Below, in pieces: positions 9,864 through 21,670 of a stretch of 64,000 nucleotides of DNA. The notes under the pieces were generated by a model. That model was not told the origin of the DNA, did not search any database, and saw only the letters and a program-made list of their open reading frames with translations. The first letter of the stretch is position 1. Each line of letters opens with the position of its first letter. The position numbers and the translations under genes were made by a program. This DNA is from Darksidea phi (taxonomy: Eukaryota > Ascomycota > Dothideomycetes > Pleosporales > Lentitheciaceae): NCBI GenBank assembly GCA_030770425.1, contig JASJFT010000097.1, positions 62,001 through 126,000 on the forward strand, read 5' to 3'.

Positions 9864-12767
9864 ATGGATCGCGCGCGCAGCCCGAAGCGGCGGAAGCTCG
9901 ACAATGAGGAGTACTCTATAGCTCCTCGTCCAAAGTTTCAAAAGAGACGCCAAGATGGCTCCAAACCTACTCAGAAGCCCTTTGATGGGCCGGAACCCAT
10001 GGTGGAGGACTTTGATTCGCTAACACTGGACCGCGACTGGTACGGCGGAGAAGAGAATGGACATACCTTTGGAGACGATACACACAATCCGTTTGGAGGC
10101 GCCGAAAGCACATGGATGGATGCCCAGCGCGAGGCAGCTCTCACGGAAAAGAAGCAGAACAGCCGGGCCAGTGCTCGGGCGGTTCAGAAGCAGAAGGATG
10201 TCGACGCGTGGGAGACGAATCGCATGCTACAGTCAGGCGTTGCTCAGCGGAGAACGTTTGAAGCTGATTTTGAAGATGACGATGAGAGCACACGGATTCA
10301 CATCTTGGTGCACGATCTCAAGCCGCCGTTTCTCGATGGGAAGAAGGTGTTCACAAAGCAGCTAGACCCTGTCCCCGCTGTACGCGACAACCAGAGCGAT
10401 ATGGCCGTCTTTAGTCGCAGGGGAAGCATGGTTGTCAAGGAGAGACGGCAGCGCAGAGAACGGCAAAAGCAAGCGCAGGAGGCAACAAACGTGGCAGGCA
10501 CTACCCTAGGCAATATCATGGGTGTCAAGGAAGACGACGGAGACAGTGCTGCGGCGGTGCCCGGGGAAGAAGAGAAGAAGGGCGGCAGCAAGTTTGCTGA
10601 GCACCTCAAGAACAACGAGGGTCAGAGCGCCTTCAGCAAGAGCAAGACATTGAGGGAGCAACGGCAGTACCTTCCAGCGTTTGCCGTGCGAGAAGACCTC
10701 CTACGCGTAATCCGAGACAACCAGGTTATAATTGTAGTCGGCCAGACTGGATCCGGAAAGACGACACAGTTGACTCAGTTCCTACACGAAGATGGCTACG
10801 CGGAGCATGGCCTCATTGGCTGTACGCAGCCCCGACGCGTCGCTGCTATGAGCGTTGCCAAACGTGTCAGTGAGGAGATGGAGGTAAAATTAGGAGGTCT
10901 CGTTGGCTATGCCATCCGTTTTGAAGACTGCACCAGCAAGGAAACCAAGATCAAGTATATGACGGACGGGGTGTTACTGCGAGAGTCGCTGGTGGAGCCC
11001 GACCTAGATCGATATTCCTGCATCATCATGGACGAAGCTCACGAGAGAGCGTTGAATACCGACGTACTGATGGGGCTTATCAAAAAGGTCCTCGCACGCA
11101 GAAGAGACCTCAAGCTGATCGTCACCTCAGCTACTATGAATTCTGAGCGTTTTTCACGTTTCTACGGAGGAGCCCCAGAATTCGTCATCCCGGGACGTAC
11201 ATTTCCGGTCGATATTCAATATTCACGGTCACCATGCGAAGACTACGTCGACAGCGCAGTCAAACAGGTGCTCGCCATTCACGTCTCCCAAGGCCCTGGA
11301 GATATTCTGGTCTTCATGACAGGTGCGGAAGACATTGAAATCACTTGCGAGCTCGTCGCCGAACGGCTCAAGCTCCTGAATGACCCACCCAAGCTGCTCA
11401 TTCTCCCAATTTACAGTCAGATGCCCGCGGATTTGCAAGCTAAGATTTTTGATCGCGCGCCGCCTGGTGTACGCAAAGTTATCGTGGCGACCAATATCGC
11501 GGAAACCAGTTTGACGGTAGACGGCATCATGTATGTGGTGGACTCTGGGTTCTCCAAGTTGAAGGTGTACAACCCCAAAATGGGCATGGATACCTTGCAG
11601 ATTACACCCATCTCACAGGCCAACGCCTCCCAACGAGCGGGCCGTGCCGGTCGTACCGGGCCTGGGAAGTGTTTTCATCTGTACACCGAACGAGCTTTTC
11701 GCGACGAGTTCTATATCCAGACGATCCCGGAGATTCAGCGTACCAATCTAGCAAATACGGTCCTGTTGCTGAAATCGCTCGGGGTAAAGGACTTGCTTGA
11801 CTTTGACTTCATGGACCCGCCACCCCAGGACACAATCACTACGTCCCTCTTCGATCTCTGGGCTCTTGGAGCGCTCGACAATATCGGCGATCTCACCCCC
11901 CTTGGCCGCAGGATGACAGCCTTTCCGATGGACCCCTCCCTAGCCAAGCTCATTATAACATCTGTGGAATACGAGTGTAGCGAGGAAATGCTAACAATCG
12001 TCTCCATGTTGTCCGTCCCTAACCCTTTCAACCGCCCCAAAGAGCGCATGGAGGAGGCCGACGCCGCGCGAGAGAAGTTTTTCGTCCCCGAATCCGACCA
12101 CCTTACCTTCCTACACGTGTACACCCAGTGGAAGGCAAATGGGTTCTCCGATGGTTGGTGTATACGCCATTTCTTGCACCCCAAATCCATGCGTAGAGCC
12201 AAGGAAATCCGAGACCAGCTAAACGATATCATGAAGATGCAGAAAATGGGCCTCATTAGCTGTGGTACTGACTGGGATGTCATCCGGAAGTGCATTTGTT
12301 CTGGTTATTACCACCAAGCTGCCAAGGTCAAGGGAATTGGCGAGTACATAAATCTACGCACCAGTGTGACTATCCAGTTGCACCCAACTAGCGCGCTGTA
12401 CGGTTTAGGATATTTACCGGACTACGTCATCTACCACGAACTGATCCTCACCTCAAAAGAATACATGTCCTGCGTAACAGCGGTCGATCCTCACTGGCTA
12501 GCAGACCTCGGTGCCGTCTTCTACTCCATAAAAGAAAAGGGATATTCAGCTAGGGATAAACGCGTCACAGAGATTGAATTCAACCGCAAAGCAGAGCTAG
12601 AAGCTCAAATGGCGGAAGATAAAGCCAGGGAGGAGCGGCGGGTTGCCGAGGAGGAGCAAGGCCCGGTGGTGAAACGTCCGGGAGTAGGTGCGAACAAAAA
12701 AGCGACCGCTAGTGATGGAACGGTCAAAAAGCCAATGTTCGGCAAGGCGAGGAGGAGAGGCTTCTAG
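9864..12767 (+). CDS. PRP16: DEAH-box pre-mRNA splicing ATPase PRP16 (DHX38)
   Basis: One uninterrupted exon of 967 residues. The N-terminal region carries the Prp16 signature rather than that of Prp2, Prp22 or Prp43: D-R-D-W-Y-G near residue 57, the stretch [14 protein letters not shown], and L-G-N-I-M-G-V-K. The helicase core shows GQTGSGKT (about 293-300), [12 protein letters not shown] (about 390-393), S-A-T and Q-R-A-G-R-A-G-R (about 590), followed by the helicase-associated and OB-fold regions. Prp16 remodels the spliceosome after the first transesterification step. The C-terminal tail is rich in Glu, Lys and Arg. Length is normal for a fungal Prp16. It shares an upstream spacer with PWP1. 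Confidence 0.95.
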   Translation: MDRARSPKRRKLDNEEYSIAPRPKFQKRRQDGSKPTQKPFDGPEPMVEDFDSLTLDRDWYGGEENGHTFGDDTHNPFGGAESTWMDAQREAALTEKKQNSRASARAVQKQKDVDAWETNRMLQSGVAQRRTFEADFEDDDESTRIHILVHDLKPPFLDGKKVFTKQLDPVPAVRDNQSDMAVFSRRGSMVVKERRQRRERQKQAQEATNVAGTTLGNIMGVKEDDGDSAAAVPGEEEKKGGSKFAEHLKNNEGQSAFSKSKTLREQRQYLPAFAVREDLLRVIRDNQVIIVVGQTGSGKTTQLTQFLHEDGYAEHGLIGCTQPRRVAAMSVAKRVSEEMEVKLGGLVGYAIRFEDCTSKETKIKYMTDGVLLRESLVEPDLDRYSCIIMDEAHERALNTDVLMGLIKKVLARRRDLKLIVTSATMNSERFSRFYGGAPEFVIPGRTFPVDIQYSRSPCEDYVDSAVKQVLAIHVSQGPGDILVFMTGAEDIEITCELVAERLKLLNDPPKLLILPIYSQMPADLQAKIFDRAPPGVRKVIVATNIAETSLTVDGIMYVVDSGFSKLKVYNPKMGMDTLQITPISQANASQRAGRAGRTGPGKCFHLYTERAFRDEFYIQTIPEIQRTNLANTVLLLKSLGVKDLLDFDFMDPPPQDTITTSLFDLWALGALDNIGDLTPLGRRMTAFPMDPSLAKLIITSVEYECSEEMLTIVSMLSVPNPFNRPKERMEEADAAREKFFVPESDHLTFLHVYTQWKANGFSDGWCIRHFLHPKSMRRAKEIRDQLNDIMKMQKMGLISCGTDWDVIRKCICSGYYHQAAKVKGIGEYINLRTSVTIQLHPTSALYGLGYLPDYVIYHELILTSKEYMSCVTAVDPHWLADLGAVFYSIKEKGYSARDKRVTEIEFNRKAELEAQMAEDKAREERRVAEEEQGPVVKRPGVGANKKATASDGTVKKPMFGKARRRGF

Positions 12768-13556
12768 GGACCGGTCGGTCTACAAGCATGTATAATTAGA
12801 CCTTAGAATAGCGAGAGACCGAATCGATGCGTTGGCATCTGAAGGCTGTCCGGATAGGTAATGCGGAGTGCGAATGGTGACGGTGAGCGATGTCTCCGCT
12901 TTTTAGGACCTGTGAGGAGCTCATGGGCCTCAAGTCATGAGCGTTGCGGTCTGGGAGTATGTCAACTTTTAAACGATGTATATGTGATCCGGAAGTGCTT
13001 CGGGGAGTAATCCACGGCTACGAGACTGCGACACTGATGGTTCACTCCACAGACCTCCCAACACTTCCCGGGCAACAACAGCGAATGCATCAGACCATGA
13101 TTCTAAGCTTCTTGAAGGGAACTTGGAGACTGGTAAGGCGACTATGTTTTGATCTGCGTAGCTTCGATAAGAACAAAAGAAACCCTAGAAAATAGAGGTT
13201 GAACGCTACACCACCTCACGGTGGTCCCATTGTCACGGGTTTGATCGATGTCTCAGACAGGTAAAGTAAGGGTTGGCAGCTCTCAGCCACACCCTTGGCG
13301 ACTCTAGCAACAAGCCACATCTCTCAGCTGCGGCGACCCGTCGCGCAGCTCTCACTTCTTACAGCAGACAACTATCCTCTGTTCCCTCCCAGTATCTATC
13401 ATAGTCGCGTTCCGGTGCACACGCTTTCCTTGCCCTCGCGCTTATCACGAAACACCTTCGATCCCAGCGCATCCGGACCCGGAGGTTCACAGCAAGCTCC
13501 GCAAAACTGTCAGGAAACATTGCACAGCTCGCTATCGACCCATCACAGCCGGCAAG
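12768..13556. other. Intergenic between PRP16 and the kinase gene
   Basis: Contains the PRP16 3' UTR and the kinase promoter. A pyrimidine-rich leader (from about 13300) precedes the kinase start codon. No further gene is supported. Confidence 0.5.
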
Positions 13557-14901
13557 ATGGGGTCGCTAGGATCGTACTTTCTCGATGTCGTCTACTCATT
13601 TACAAATTGTATGGTCTGCTTTCCGGGATCACCACAGCTCAAGATCAACAGTCGGAGCTTCAAGATACAACGACTGTTGGGCGAGGTAAGGCTCTCCTCT
13701 TATGCATTGATAGAGCATTGTCTAAATTCATCTGTTAGGGCGGCTTCTCCTACGTCTACCTCGTCCAAGACAACTCAACACAGCAACTCTACGCCCTAAA
13801 AAAGATACGCTGTCCCTTCGGCCAAGAATCCGTTGCGCTCGCTCTGAAAGAAGTAGAGGCCTACTCGCTCTTCTCGCCGCACCCCAACATTATCCACTCC
13901 ATTGACTACAGCGTCGCCTCGGATAAAAGCGACCCCTCCGCCAAAACAGTCTACATCCTTCTCCCTTATTACCGTCGCGGAAACCTGCAGGACATTATCA
14001 ATGCGAATTTGGTCAATCATACAAAGTTTCCGGAGAAACGATTGATGCAGTTGTTCTTGGGTGTGTGTCACGCGTTGAAGGCTATGCATGAGTATAAAAT
14101 CAGGGGAGGACCCGGGGGCGCGAGGAGTGAGGGGAAGGCGAAAAAGGTTCGGAAGGATGCGGCAAGAGTGGATAGGGAGGCAGCGGAGAGTATGGAGATG
14201 AGACCGAGTAGACGGAACAGGGATGACGACGACGACGATGATATTGAAGCCGAGGGGCTTTTGGACGGCGAGGTATCAATGGCACAAGAAGGAATTGCGC
14301 CAGGAGGTGAACGGGCGTATGCTCACAGGGACATCAAGCCTGGTATATCTATGTCGGGACTGCCACTTCTAATGCTTAGATGCTGATGTGACCTACAGGC
14401 AACATAATGATAGCCGACGACGGCACAACCCCCATCCTCATGGACCTTGGTTCCCTCGCCCCCTCTCCAACACCCATAACATCTCGCTCCCTCGCCCTCC
14501 AAGTCCAAGACACCGCCGCCGAACACTGCACAATGCCATACCGCGCCCCGGAGCTCTTCGACGTAAAAACCGGCTCAGTAATCGACACCAAAGTCGACAT
14601 ATGGTCGCTCGGCTGTACGCTCTACGCTTGCCTCGTCGGCAAATCACCATTCGAGGCTAGAAGCGATGAGACGGGAGGGAGTTTGAGTATGTGTGTCCTT
14701 GGCGGTGATTGGCGGTTTCCGGATGAGGGGAGAGATGCGAAGAAAAAGGTGGGCGATGATGGTGTGATTAGTGATACGGTGAAGGATATCGTTAGGAAGT
14801 GTTTGAGAGTCGAACCTGGTGAGAGGCCGGATGTTGGGCAGTTGATACATTTGGTTGAGGGGGTCATTGAGGAGTTGCCTGAGGATGGGTCGGAGGAGTG
14901 A
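13557..14901 (+). CDS. Serine/threonine kinase of the NAK family, ENV7/STK16 type
   Basis: Three exons, 13557-13685, 13739-14342 and 14399-14901, encode 411 residues. The short N terminus has Cys18 and Cys21, a possible palmitoylation site like the lipidated N termini of yeast Env7 and human STK16. Kinase motifs: G-G-F-S-Y-V-Y loop, the ATP Lys in Y-A-L-K-K-I, H-R-D-I-K-P-G-N catalytic loop split by the second intron, D-L-G-S in place of DFG as in STK16, and Y-R-A-P-E. An insertion of about 75 residues, basic then with a run of seven Asp, sits before the catalytic loop. Env7 acts at the vacuole membrane in fusion control, and STK16 at the Golgi. The exact substrate here is unknown. Confidence 0.88.
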
Positions 14902-17900
14902 GAATCATACGCGGTCAAACTAGAGTTTTGGAGTGACCACGTCGGGTTTTTGATGGCTATCGAAGACATTGAGCGCTTTGTACTGTTCTTTTTGTTGTAG
15001 GATACTGGACACATAGCGTGCTCTTAATGTTGTCCACAAGAGACGATGAGGAGAAGATTTCCCTACGAATCTAGGCCAGGGAATTCTTTTTCAAGTCGAT
15101 TGTGTATCTAAGATACCCTTTACTCACCTGCTACATGCGCTCCCAAGCGGCCAGCTTTGCCATTCTCCCATCAGACTGGTGCAGGAAAGCCTGTCGCGCT
15201 CGCTTCTCAGCGAGCCTTACTAAAATTAATCTGAACGACCCAGTTGTTACTGTCTGCCAGGTGGACGAGTAGAACCCGAGCTCGATTATCCTGTCATCCA
15301 TCAAGCTGTGGTTGTGCCTGGTTTAGAGGTCGAGAAGATGGGCATTTGCGGTAGCTTTTAGCCGACATGTACTATAGCACATAAAGAGGTTACATCAGGT
15401 ATACATTACTCGCTGCAGGTGTCGTACGCACCCTGTAACTTCTACTTTGAGCAGAATGCGACTCTGAGATCCTTCCTATTGATTTCTCTAGGGATATAAA
15501 AAGATGGCGTGGCTGGCATTGTGTTGGAGTGAATTCTCCGTCCACATAGGTCGGTCGCGAACATGGCTTCGTTATCTAGCTCTCTAATTCTCCGAACACC
15601 CACGGTTACCGCACGTACGTACTCTAATCCCAACCTCTCATCTGTGCTCACTACGTACTGACCGCCAAGGAGCCATTCCAATAACAACGACGTTCCTCAC
15701 AACCCCTGCATCAGTCTCGAGTGCACAACCCAATCCCAGCTGCACTATCCTCTGCGTGTGCAACGGACCTCCCCCCTTCTGTCCACTCCCCACGCCCCTC
15801 CCATACACAAAAACAACGACTATCACGATTACCGCATCGCAGCCGCCGGCTCTGCCGAACGTCTACTCACCAACTGGAGTTGACGTTATGTAAGTACGGG
15901 CTGCAGCTCAGGCAGTTTTATACATTGTCACTGTAGATACGAGAAGAACCGAAGGCCAAGAGCTGATTAGTCGATGGATAGGCTGACGGGTGCGAGTTTG
16001 AACTGCGACTGCAATCCCCCACCGAGTAGCTACACAGGCGATCCGGCGGCGTGTAGCAGGTTTACTGTTCCACTGTGCAACATGCCGCCTATTACGACAA
16101 TATTTGCGACGGCTACGGTGACGGTGGAGCCGGTGGGTACGGTTGTGTAAGGACTTGTGAGATATGGATCTATAATTGTAAGCAATCCGCTTTGCAACAA
16201 ATGGAATGGGGCATGGGCAGAGAAATCCTACCGCCAGTCACTCGAGCGAGGAACTGTATGTAGCCTTCAAGATTAATTCAGGTGCATAAAACTCAGCGGG
16301 AAGAATAATCCTACCGGACGCGAACATGCTCAGCATAACGAAGTCGAATGTTTGATAAGCCCCTCCAAACTTGAGAAGAGATCCGTGAGGGTAGACCGAA
16401 AACCACGGCACCGGCGCTTCTTTCCCCCTGAGGCATGACGCATCGCGATGGGAAAAAACGGGTTTGATGCCGACGCAAATCTGGAGATAGGGTTGGCGGT
16501 GTAGACACATACACCTATGAAGGCGGACGATGCGCAGTTAATGCTGGGTACCTGAATCATCTCATCGTCATCCAGCGCGATATGCATCCAGGGTGGTGGC
16601 AAGGGGAAAGAGGCGATCGTGGAGCCGGAGGTGAGCATTGCAGGGATCAACTTGCCTCCCAGCCGCAACCTTCTAACTCCCTACAGCCTGCCGCGCTCGT
16701 GATTTTATAAGGGGGCAATGTGAACGGACTGCTAGCGCAAAACGGTTGCATAAACTCCAAAGGTCTTTCGTAGAAAGTGCAAAGGCCCAGCGCTAGCAGT
16801 CCATTCATGTTTCTCCCCCCTTCTTCACCCTGTGGAAAGGCGCCCGCAGGTTTTCATCTCCCTGTAGGAGATGTACATCTAGTGCAGATAATGTACTTCG
16901 GGTACGAGAGTCTGTGATAGCCAAGGTAAGCACAGATATTTTGACTACCTGTGCGTATACCTCATATGGAATAGAGCACATCCTCCCCATGCTCGCTTGG
17001 GGGCGAGATCATACGGACCTCCGATATCGAAGGTTGGGAATCGGGCCGAGGGGGAGCGCGCATCATAGGAAAGTTCGTGATGGGAGCTAAGGTGTAACAT
17101 GCCTCGACATCAGCCCGCCGAGCTGTCATGTCGGTAGGACCGCCTCCCATGGAAGAGATTCCCCGGACGACTCAGAACGGCTGCAGTTGCGAGTATTCAC
17201 ACTTTGACATGCATACGGTATGCCTTGCTTCTTAAAGGCCCAACGCGTCAGAGTTCAGTTGGGGCCGTGGTGTCGGTACCGAGCCCGTCAAAGGACGACA
17301 GAAACGGTTTATTGCGGAGTCTTCCGGTGACAGTAGTGATGAGTCTGAACTGCATCGGCTTCTGCCTAAGCCCTCTTGATGACGTCGTGACCGCTTGATG
17401 GCTGAAGGAGTGCTGCAAATATCGTTGCCAGAACGGTGGTCACAAGTGAATGGGCCCAATGAATTTTCTCCGGTTGCTCTGTTGGCCAACATCTGGAGTG
17501 AATGAGCGGGCATCCCACTGGTAAATTCGAATATCTACACAGATGCCGAACGGCCAAATTCATCCGCGTCTATATCTCGTCATTGGTCACTTGGGAGTGA
17601 AACACGGTGAGCACAATAGTGGCCCGTCTGACCTGAGCACATGCCCTCCTAACGGAGTTAGCGCTGAGGAGCCCATCGCGGCGCTATGATCTCTGACTGT
17701 GCACCTGGCAGAGGACGATACGAACCGCATCGAGGTCAACTCTTGCATCGAAACTCTTGGGAATGTAATTAGTATAATATGCATCGAGATGGAGCAAGGT
17801 CCCGGCTGGTCGGAGAAATCCGTGGAGCAAAGTCGAAAGTGTCTAGAAACCGCATGTGCTAAGCCGGCGCCGTGCCGTGTTTTCTTTTTTTCTTTTTTCT

Positions 17901-20624
17901 TTTTCTCTCCTTCGAAGCACTACCGTTTACATGGCTCGTTATTGCCCCCTGATCTCTATCGTTTGAACCGCCCACAGGCGAGGGCTTTCTCGCGGGAGTA
18001 GCCCCCCGAATCATAGTCTCGCCAGCGCGTCGCACCCACCAAAGTCGCCTTTGGACTTTAGTCTTCTTCGCTCAAGCTCTTTTGTGTTGGGTTCCTCCGT
18101 ATCCTTATCTTGTTCTTCCGCCTGGACTTCCGTCGAAGGCTGGCGCGACCCTGCCACCAAACCCGACACGAACTCGGTGTTGTGGAATACATGTAGGACT
18201 TGACGTCGAGGACCTTTCTTTACTAACTAATGCTTTGTAGCAATCAGATGCAGCTGGGATGTTGACACAAAGAAGTCGTGATAGAATCCCTCTCCACGTT
18301 TGTCCCACGGTTGTCCCACGCTTTATCGAAGGCGAACGCGCCACGTCCAGAACCTCCCGCGCGTCAATGGCGTGCCTATCATGGACGCCCATCACACTAC
18401 CGCCTCCAATCATACCTCGAAGCCCTCTTACACTGCGCGCGACCCCTCGAGCCAGTATGTAGCTTCCTCTTACGGCATGGTGCTGGGCCAAGTCCATCCC
18501 GAAAGAATACGCACGCCGCGATCGAAGCCCGTTAGACATGTGTAGACGGAATATGTCCGAATGGTGTGCATCGCGCAGCCGCTGCAATGCCTTGCATGCT
18601 GTGGGAGTACCGGGGGTCTGGGTTTGCGGCAAAACACGTGGTACGAGTGTCATAATCCGAGATTCGACGAAGGATATACAGTGGATACCATGCCAGATTG
18701 CTCATGAGCGACCATACATGCTCGACTTGGCTAGCGTCTGCCGATGGTATACTGGTTATTGGTCGCAATTTGGCGGTCGTAGGAACGACGGGATATATAC
18801 TTGTTTTGTTGCTATTTCAAGTGGCAGATTAGTGGAGGTACGTGTAATGGGTGGCTTGTCGCTCTATTGGCTTGGAGAGATAGGTGACGGCAAATGCACA
18901 AAGAACAGGACTAAGCCTTGCAATAGTCAAAGAGGGTGATGAGGGTATATAGTTGAATGATGAATGCTTTTGTGCAATAATCAATGACAAGTCTTCTAAG
19001 TCATAGAAATGAGTGTAGGAGTGTGAGAGAGAGTCCATCGCCGGCTGGGGTTTTCAACGCAGTAACCGTACGCATCGTGCTTTTCGTGGCTTGCGTGCCC
19101 CCTCCCCCCTAACTCTCTTGCTCCAGGAAGATTGTAATTTCAAGCAAGGAGAATATAGAAGGGGCGGAGTGAGGCTAGGGGTCCCCGGATGTACTGAGAT
19201 CAAAATGAACGTCGGGATGTAACGAGTCGCTGGGTGGGAGGAGTTTCGGGCCAGGCGTCCGCATCGCGCATCCCCGTGCTGGACCTTCGAGGTCTGAGTA
19301 GTACAATGCCATCACAAGCAGAGGCATAGAAGGCGGCATGCCCCCCATCCTTGCGTGACTCTTGACGAACAAACTTGTGTCCGACTACTCAAGCTGCTCT
19401 GCAGGGATCGTTCCCCCCTCGCCCCACAGAGAGTCTGTGTTTTCCGGCTCCATACGGTCTTTGGGCTTGGCTGGGATACGTGAGCTTCAAGTCACTGTCG
19501 TAAGAGTATGAAGCAATAAACGCACGTTTCGGCAGGATAGGATAGTGGGTGGAAGGCGAAGCCATGCTCGCGGTGCCCGCACACCACTGTGGATGTGCAC
19601 GCTTCGTGTCAGGGTTTGGTTGTGGTTCAAAGGCGATCGTCAGAAGTTGGTGTGCAAAAAATGCTCAGTCGACATGAAAGTTCGCGTCGAAGAGTAGAAT
19701 GCCGCGAGAGTCTGGCTGGGTGGCCGGAGCGTCGCAGCAGACCAGGGGGGGTCCTGAATCATAGCGCTCTCTCGGCGATTCGTCTCGACCAACACACGTC
19801 GCCCGTCAACATCCGAAGATACGACCAGGTGGATCTCGATTTGTTGTAGCTGAACTACATATTCCAATAAACCGAAAGGGCAACTCTAGTCAGAACCCGT
19901 TCCGTCTGGAAGTGAGGCGGGTCGGGTGTAGATAAACACAGCCATTCTGGCCCTGACCATCGACCCGGCGGCTCACCATCTTCGGAAGACACGCTTTGCT
20001 TCTCCATTCCTTTTTAACATCGAGAACTTTCTTAGTAGATAGGGAGGAACCCCATCAAGACGAGGCATAACTCTGGCTTCCCGGTAGAGCTTTTTCAATA
20101 TGAGGAAAGGAGGCGAGGAGAGGTGTAGTTATGCGAGGCAGTAACTAAAATGTCCATTGCCCTTGAAAGAGGTTCGCGAAAGCGGGCTGGCCCGAGAGAA
20201 TACATCTTGTAGTCGTTTATTTGGATATAGAAGGGTCGCGATACTCCACGGCGGGGGCCAATGCTAGGGTACGTTGCAGTCATCGAAGAAGACTACTGCG
20301 ATAATAATTAGACTCTGCTAGGTGTTACAGTCCTGGTATAATAGCACGAGGTAGAGCAGCTTCTCGCTAGCACGAGGCTCTAGATCCGAATAAAGGTGAT
20401 TGGGAGGTTATAGGCTAGCACCGCTGCCATGACATATCTGGTAACAAATCGAATAGCAGGTACTGTGATAAGTCAGCAACGTTAAACAACTTAATTCACG
20501 TGACAATTTCCGTTTGAGGCTGTAGGGTGTGGACAGGGACGCGGCTGGAACAAGCGGTGAGGGACGATGTTTGTTCCAACCTCTTGCATTTCTGAAAAAA
20601 TAACGTCACTTTCCGAACCGAACC
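14902..20624. other. Gene-poor stretch of 5.7 kb
   Basis: No gene can be supported on either strand. Open frames are short and lack splice-consistent extensions. An intron-like element (GTAGGA to TTTGTAG with a CTAACTAA branch) at about 18,192-18,240 hints at a decayed or unrecognised gene around 18.1-18.55 kb. A strong hairpin lies at 16,721-16,807. Confidence 0.4.
16721..16807. repeat. Inverted repeat, 18-nt arms around a 51-nt centre
   Basis: The left arm (16721-16738) and right arm (16790-16807) are complementary at 17 of 18 positions, with the core GGACTGCTAGCGC / GCGCTAGCAGTCC perfect. Outside the arms a G-run (from 16711) and a C-run (16813 on) extend the symmetry. It could be a small miniature inverted-repeat element or a structured RNA. 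No clear target-site duplication was seen. Confidence 0.7.
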
Positions 20625-21670
20625 TCAACCAGCCCTCGCATTATAGTTTGCCTCAGACAGGAACACAATCACGATTATGACCGCCCAAACCCTAGAAGAA
20701 CTCGTTAATGCAATCACTTGTAAGAGCAGAGGTCTTACCCAGCCATGAGTGTATAAATTTTTTTCGCTTCTCTACTAAGGAAGATAATAGGTGTTAGGCA
20801 CGCGAAGCTCGCAAAAGGCGCTGCGATCAAACGGGACTTGGTCGATTTGAGGTTGTAGAGCACCGTGACGGGTGCTGCGAAGCAGATCACGGCAACTGCG
20901 AGTTCCAAAATCATGACAAGAGTATCGAGCGTTCTTTGGCTTAAAGCTTGCGACTGCAGCTCCATGTTGCGGCCCAACATACGGTTGTAGAACTCCTGAA
21001 GAGGAACGAAGATGCTATGGTTGAAAGGTGTCATCAGCTTGTCGAGGATGAGGCGCCGAAAGAAGTCGTCGTTGCAGTCCCGGAGGGAGAAGTATGACCC
21101 CGGAACTCGATCGCCCATTGAGCCGTACGAGGACCGCGGCAATCCATTGGGCGCTCTTAGGCTCTTGCCAGCTTCTCCCAAGGTATAGCGGTAAAAATCC
21201 ATGAAGTGCGGGTCGACAGCTGGTGCATTGGCAGCTTTGGAGTCCTCTTCATTCACGCGGCCTGCCTAGGTAAGCAGCCAGTCGACGATACCAACCAAGA
21301 TATACTTACTGTTCCAGCTCAATGCTTCATCAAGTTGTACCACTGCAGTGTTATATCTTTCCAGATATTCTTCATCAGTCGGGTCCACGTTCCCCGCCCT
21401 CAGGTCTTGCTCCAGCGCAGCCTTGGCCTTCGCCCTGACCATGACCAGCCATTCCACGTAATGTGCTCGCTCGGATCTCTCGCGCAAGAAACGATGTCTA
21501 ACGTCGGCCTCCGGATGTTTGTCGAGTTTGTCAAATAGGTCTTGGTGGTCGACGAGGGAAAGAACCAGGTCAGCGTGGCTTGGTATCTCAAGCCCTGGTT
21601 GGTGATCGAACCACAAGCGGGGTGACGGTTCAATTCGACCAATACTAGGGCCGCCTGCAGTTTCTGCCAT
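20625..21670 (-). CDS. DUF6594-type membrane protein, copy 1
   Basis: Three exons on the minus strand, 21310-21670, 20739-21261 and 20625-20691, give 316 residues. Intron 1 is phase 1 and splits a Ser codon followed by Arg. Intron 2 is phase 2, and its 67-nt last exon encodes a hydrophobic end (V-W-A-V-I-I-V-I-V-F-L). The N-terminal half is helical and charged with no signal peptide. A motif with A-P-N-G and S-S-Y-G lies in the middle, and three hydrophobic segments close the protein. This matches the fungal DUF6594 layout of a cytosolic helical domain plus C-terminal membrane hairpins. Function is unknown. It stands alone between two gene-poor stretches and is a paralog of the genes at 38,475 and 46,171. 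Confidence 0.75.

Noticed and set aside
18105..18653. Minus-strand open frame of 182 codons
   Set aside because: No motif and no homology that I recognise. Intron-like signals nearby are on the other strand, so I list only a possible decayed gene there.
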